Below are positions 32,401-32,858 of a stretch of 32,858 nucleotides of DNA, piece after piece. The position numbers and the translations under genes were made by a program. Numbering within the stretch: position 1 is the first letter of the stretch; each line of letters begins with the position of its first letter. Under the pieces are notes generated by a model. It did not search any database and was not told the DNA's origin. It saw only the letters and a list, made by a program, of their open reading frames with translations. Source of the DNA: an uncultured bacterium (GTDB lineage: Bacteria; Cyanobacteriota; Vampirovibrionia; Gastranaerophilales; Gastranaerophilaceae); the NCBI GenBank assembly GCA_900547155.1, contig URFH01000030.1, positions 1-32,858 of the forward strand, given 5' to 3'.

Positions 32401-32858
32401 CAATCATACTGGCAATCATACAAATATTCATCTACAAAATACGGATACAAGTGGTCTTGAGGTGTATTTTAATGGCCCCAAAAACATCTATTTGAACCAG
32501 GGAATGAAGTATTACTTTCTAAATGGCGGCTCTGCTTCTGTATATAAACAAGGAAATGGCACCCTGTATTTGTATGGTCAAAAATTTCTCAATGAAACTG
32601 ACAAACAATATGATCTCAAAAACTATAACGGAAATGTCTATATCCAAGGCGGAAAAATCCTCTTTACAAAAACATCTGCGGATGTTGGCTCCTACTTTGG
32701 CGGCACAACAACAATCAGCAACGGCGCCACACTGGAATACAACACAACAGTATCCGATACCCTGGCCGCCACGCTAACCGGAAGCGGCTCCTTCATAAAA
32801 TCCGGCACGGGCACGCTAACCATAACCGGCAACCAAAGCGGCTACAGCGGCCAGAGCA
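29435..32858 (+). CDS. Autotransporter-type surface protein with Pmp-like beta-helix repeats (C-terminus outside window)
   Basis: The frame is open for 1141 codons to the window edge. A signal peptide (SSDKKTLIFFIASILMGAAPACA) ends at about residue 26. A low-complexity Glu/Ser/Thr-rich linker runs to about 150. Then many repeats pair GGAI with a following SxFxxN (GGALCLKSG...NSFVNN, GGAIYIGKG...TNFIGN and so on), the signature of chlamydial polymorphic outer-membrane proteins, which form a beta-helix adhesin stalk. Near the end LTGSGSFIKSGTGTLTITG is an autotransporter-associated beta-strand (PATR) repeat. A C-terminal beta-barrel is expected beyond the window but not seen. There is no strong ribosome-binding site at the ATG (29435), only GAGAG about 10 nt before. 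Probable role: adhesion or host contact. Confidence 0.9.
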   Translation, partial: MKSSDKKTLIFFIASILMGAAPACANTETGSIPPEITDINLNNTGVFEVDEDTSSELVTKNSEEPRKPPVPTNTDGKNQTLGELAANSVSDLSANPTQISSETKEEAVQAENSEESASVANQQQVLSTYSLASAGPVAAATYSVLSDSGISLYAATSAGDVNSTQKIENTSYGSKSSQILSFGYNYDSYGPCVLQSGSSFTVNLGTNIGSSHNTTVSLLNDYYGISYSSDVADDTVNGVSVPMGGALCLKSGSFSISNSFVNNTIQSSSGSPYGGAIGATDSVLYISSSNFINNRSLKSDSISRSAGGGAIYIGKGTNATINSTNFIGNRAVYTGSTISSSSGGAIKALDASPLSISGSYFRANLAYGQSYNGQGGAIASEKGKVIVSSTTFYDNWAVSGSSLYNARGGAIHTYSGCVEITSSSFLNNKASAPGANAWGGAIALEDFAMDSYIKDSDFYKNSADGQFGCGGAISAVSTIAVNLDIDSSIFRENMASSNGGALYLNTTTTIDDSNFYGNSAIYGGAIYNEGSLSVSNSEFSDNVASTVLGGAIYNEGALYLSGTNIFRGNTGTTNTGYTLRNDIYISGGDVTFMSGSTNRLYNGLGGDSNVYFATGSNTYIYGKINDTASFQGALNFNGGNLYMPEQFYFMPNSIIVDGGGLLHIQNDYIDTVSASRLLVNSGTLGVYIDADLANSRCDNFDFSFAPTIRDDIVVSGIHIMSDGTDKKTYTTLVKNSNSYELFRLDNVIDISYASGLKGTYVITYDNTTGQLIFNKDGGSLKETINETSPLTRIYDMSEAENVEATIGAMGGDGSTVTVNGNGYAVNGNGYGGVEFAIQGNQTLNINNVSDWNGFVAKDGGAIRVWHGTLNVTNTKFSNNRAQGGDYGVSAGGAIDIESGVVNISDSSFVNNYSESLGSAIYAATLTGYTQSKLTVSNTLFESNSGAPAVGVSNTISSFTDCTFTNNTNGDMIIFNGSATITAQNKDVVFNHTGNHTNIHLQNTDTSGLEVYFNGPKNIYLNQGMKYYFLNGGSASVYKQGNGTLYLYGQKFLNETDKQYDLKNYNGNVYIQGGKILFTKTSADVGSYFGGTTTISNGATLEYNTTVSDTLAATLTGSGSFIKSGTGTLTITGNQSGYSGQS

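Noticed and set aside
1..32858. CRISPR array, tRNA or rRNA genes
   Set aside because: No regularly spaced direct repeats, tRNA-like cloverleafs or rRNA segments were recognised on either strand.

Overview
The window comes from a low-GC, diderm bacterium. A TolC-type outer-membrane channel, an MCE/MlaD-type lipid-transport protein and an autotransporter passenger with chlamydial-Pmp-like repeats all point to an outer membrane. My best guess is an uncultured gut lineage such as Gastranaerophilales (Vampirovibrionia). This rests on the general style of the genes (EF-hand protein, MerR-like coiled-coil protein, many lineage-specific unknowns), not on a marker gene, so it is only a moderate inference. 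No rRNA, tRNA, CRISPR array, integrase or transposase was seen.

Left part (1 to about 10.9 kb) is visibly more AT-rich than the rest and reads as a defence or accessory island. On the minus strand a tight operon encodes a TerB-domain membrane protein, a BrxD-like ATPase and an Lhr-like helicase, the composition of the Shango anti-phage system. It is followed 84 bp later by a large NTPase gene with a TTG start that runs off the window edge. That protein has a Cap4/Avs-style nuclease-like N-terminus and a STAND-like P-loop core. Next come a plus-strand Spy/LTXXQ-like periplasmic protein, then a minus-strand ParB-ParB-methyltransferase fusion translationally coupled to a 72-residue protein. Last is a ribbon-helix-helix-like regulator whose strong sigma70 promoter is covered by paired inverted repeats.

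Middle part (about 10.9 to 18.7 kb) holds a gene-poor stretch, a YopX-like protein, an MlaD-like protein, two unknown proteins and a 121-bp element with perfect 21-bp inverted termini. It also holds a phage-style control module: a CI/LexA-like repressor divergent from three small overlapping genes, with a palindromic operator sitting in the rightward promoter. A membrane-anchored small heat-shock-like protein and an EF-hand protein follow.

Right part (18.7 kb to the end) is plus-strand. It contains a TolC-family protein and a giant 1608-residue protein combining hydrophobic segments, an HExxH metallopeptidase motif and a C-terminal RelA/SpoT-like nucleotidyltransferase with its catalytic motifs intact, followed by a small partner gene. 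A MerR-like coiled-coil protein, FolC and a YhcH-family protein then form an apparent operon, followed by a palindromic intergenic repeat, an HpcH/HpaI-like lyase and the incomplete autotransporter gene.

The most interesting items are the giant RelA/SpoT-HExxH protein with its partner, the Shango plus STAND defence cluster, the ParB-methyltransferase fusion, and the 121-bp inverted-repeat element.
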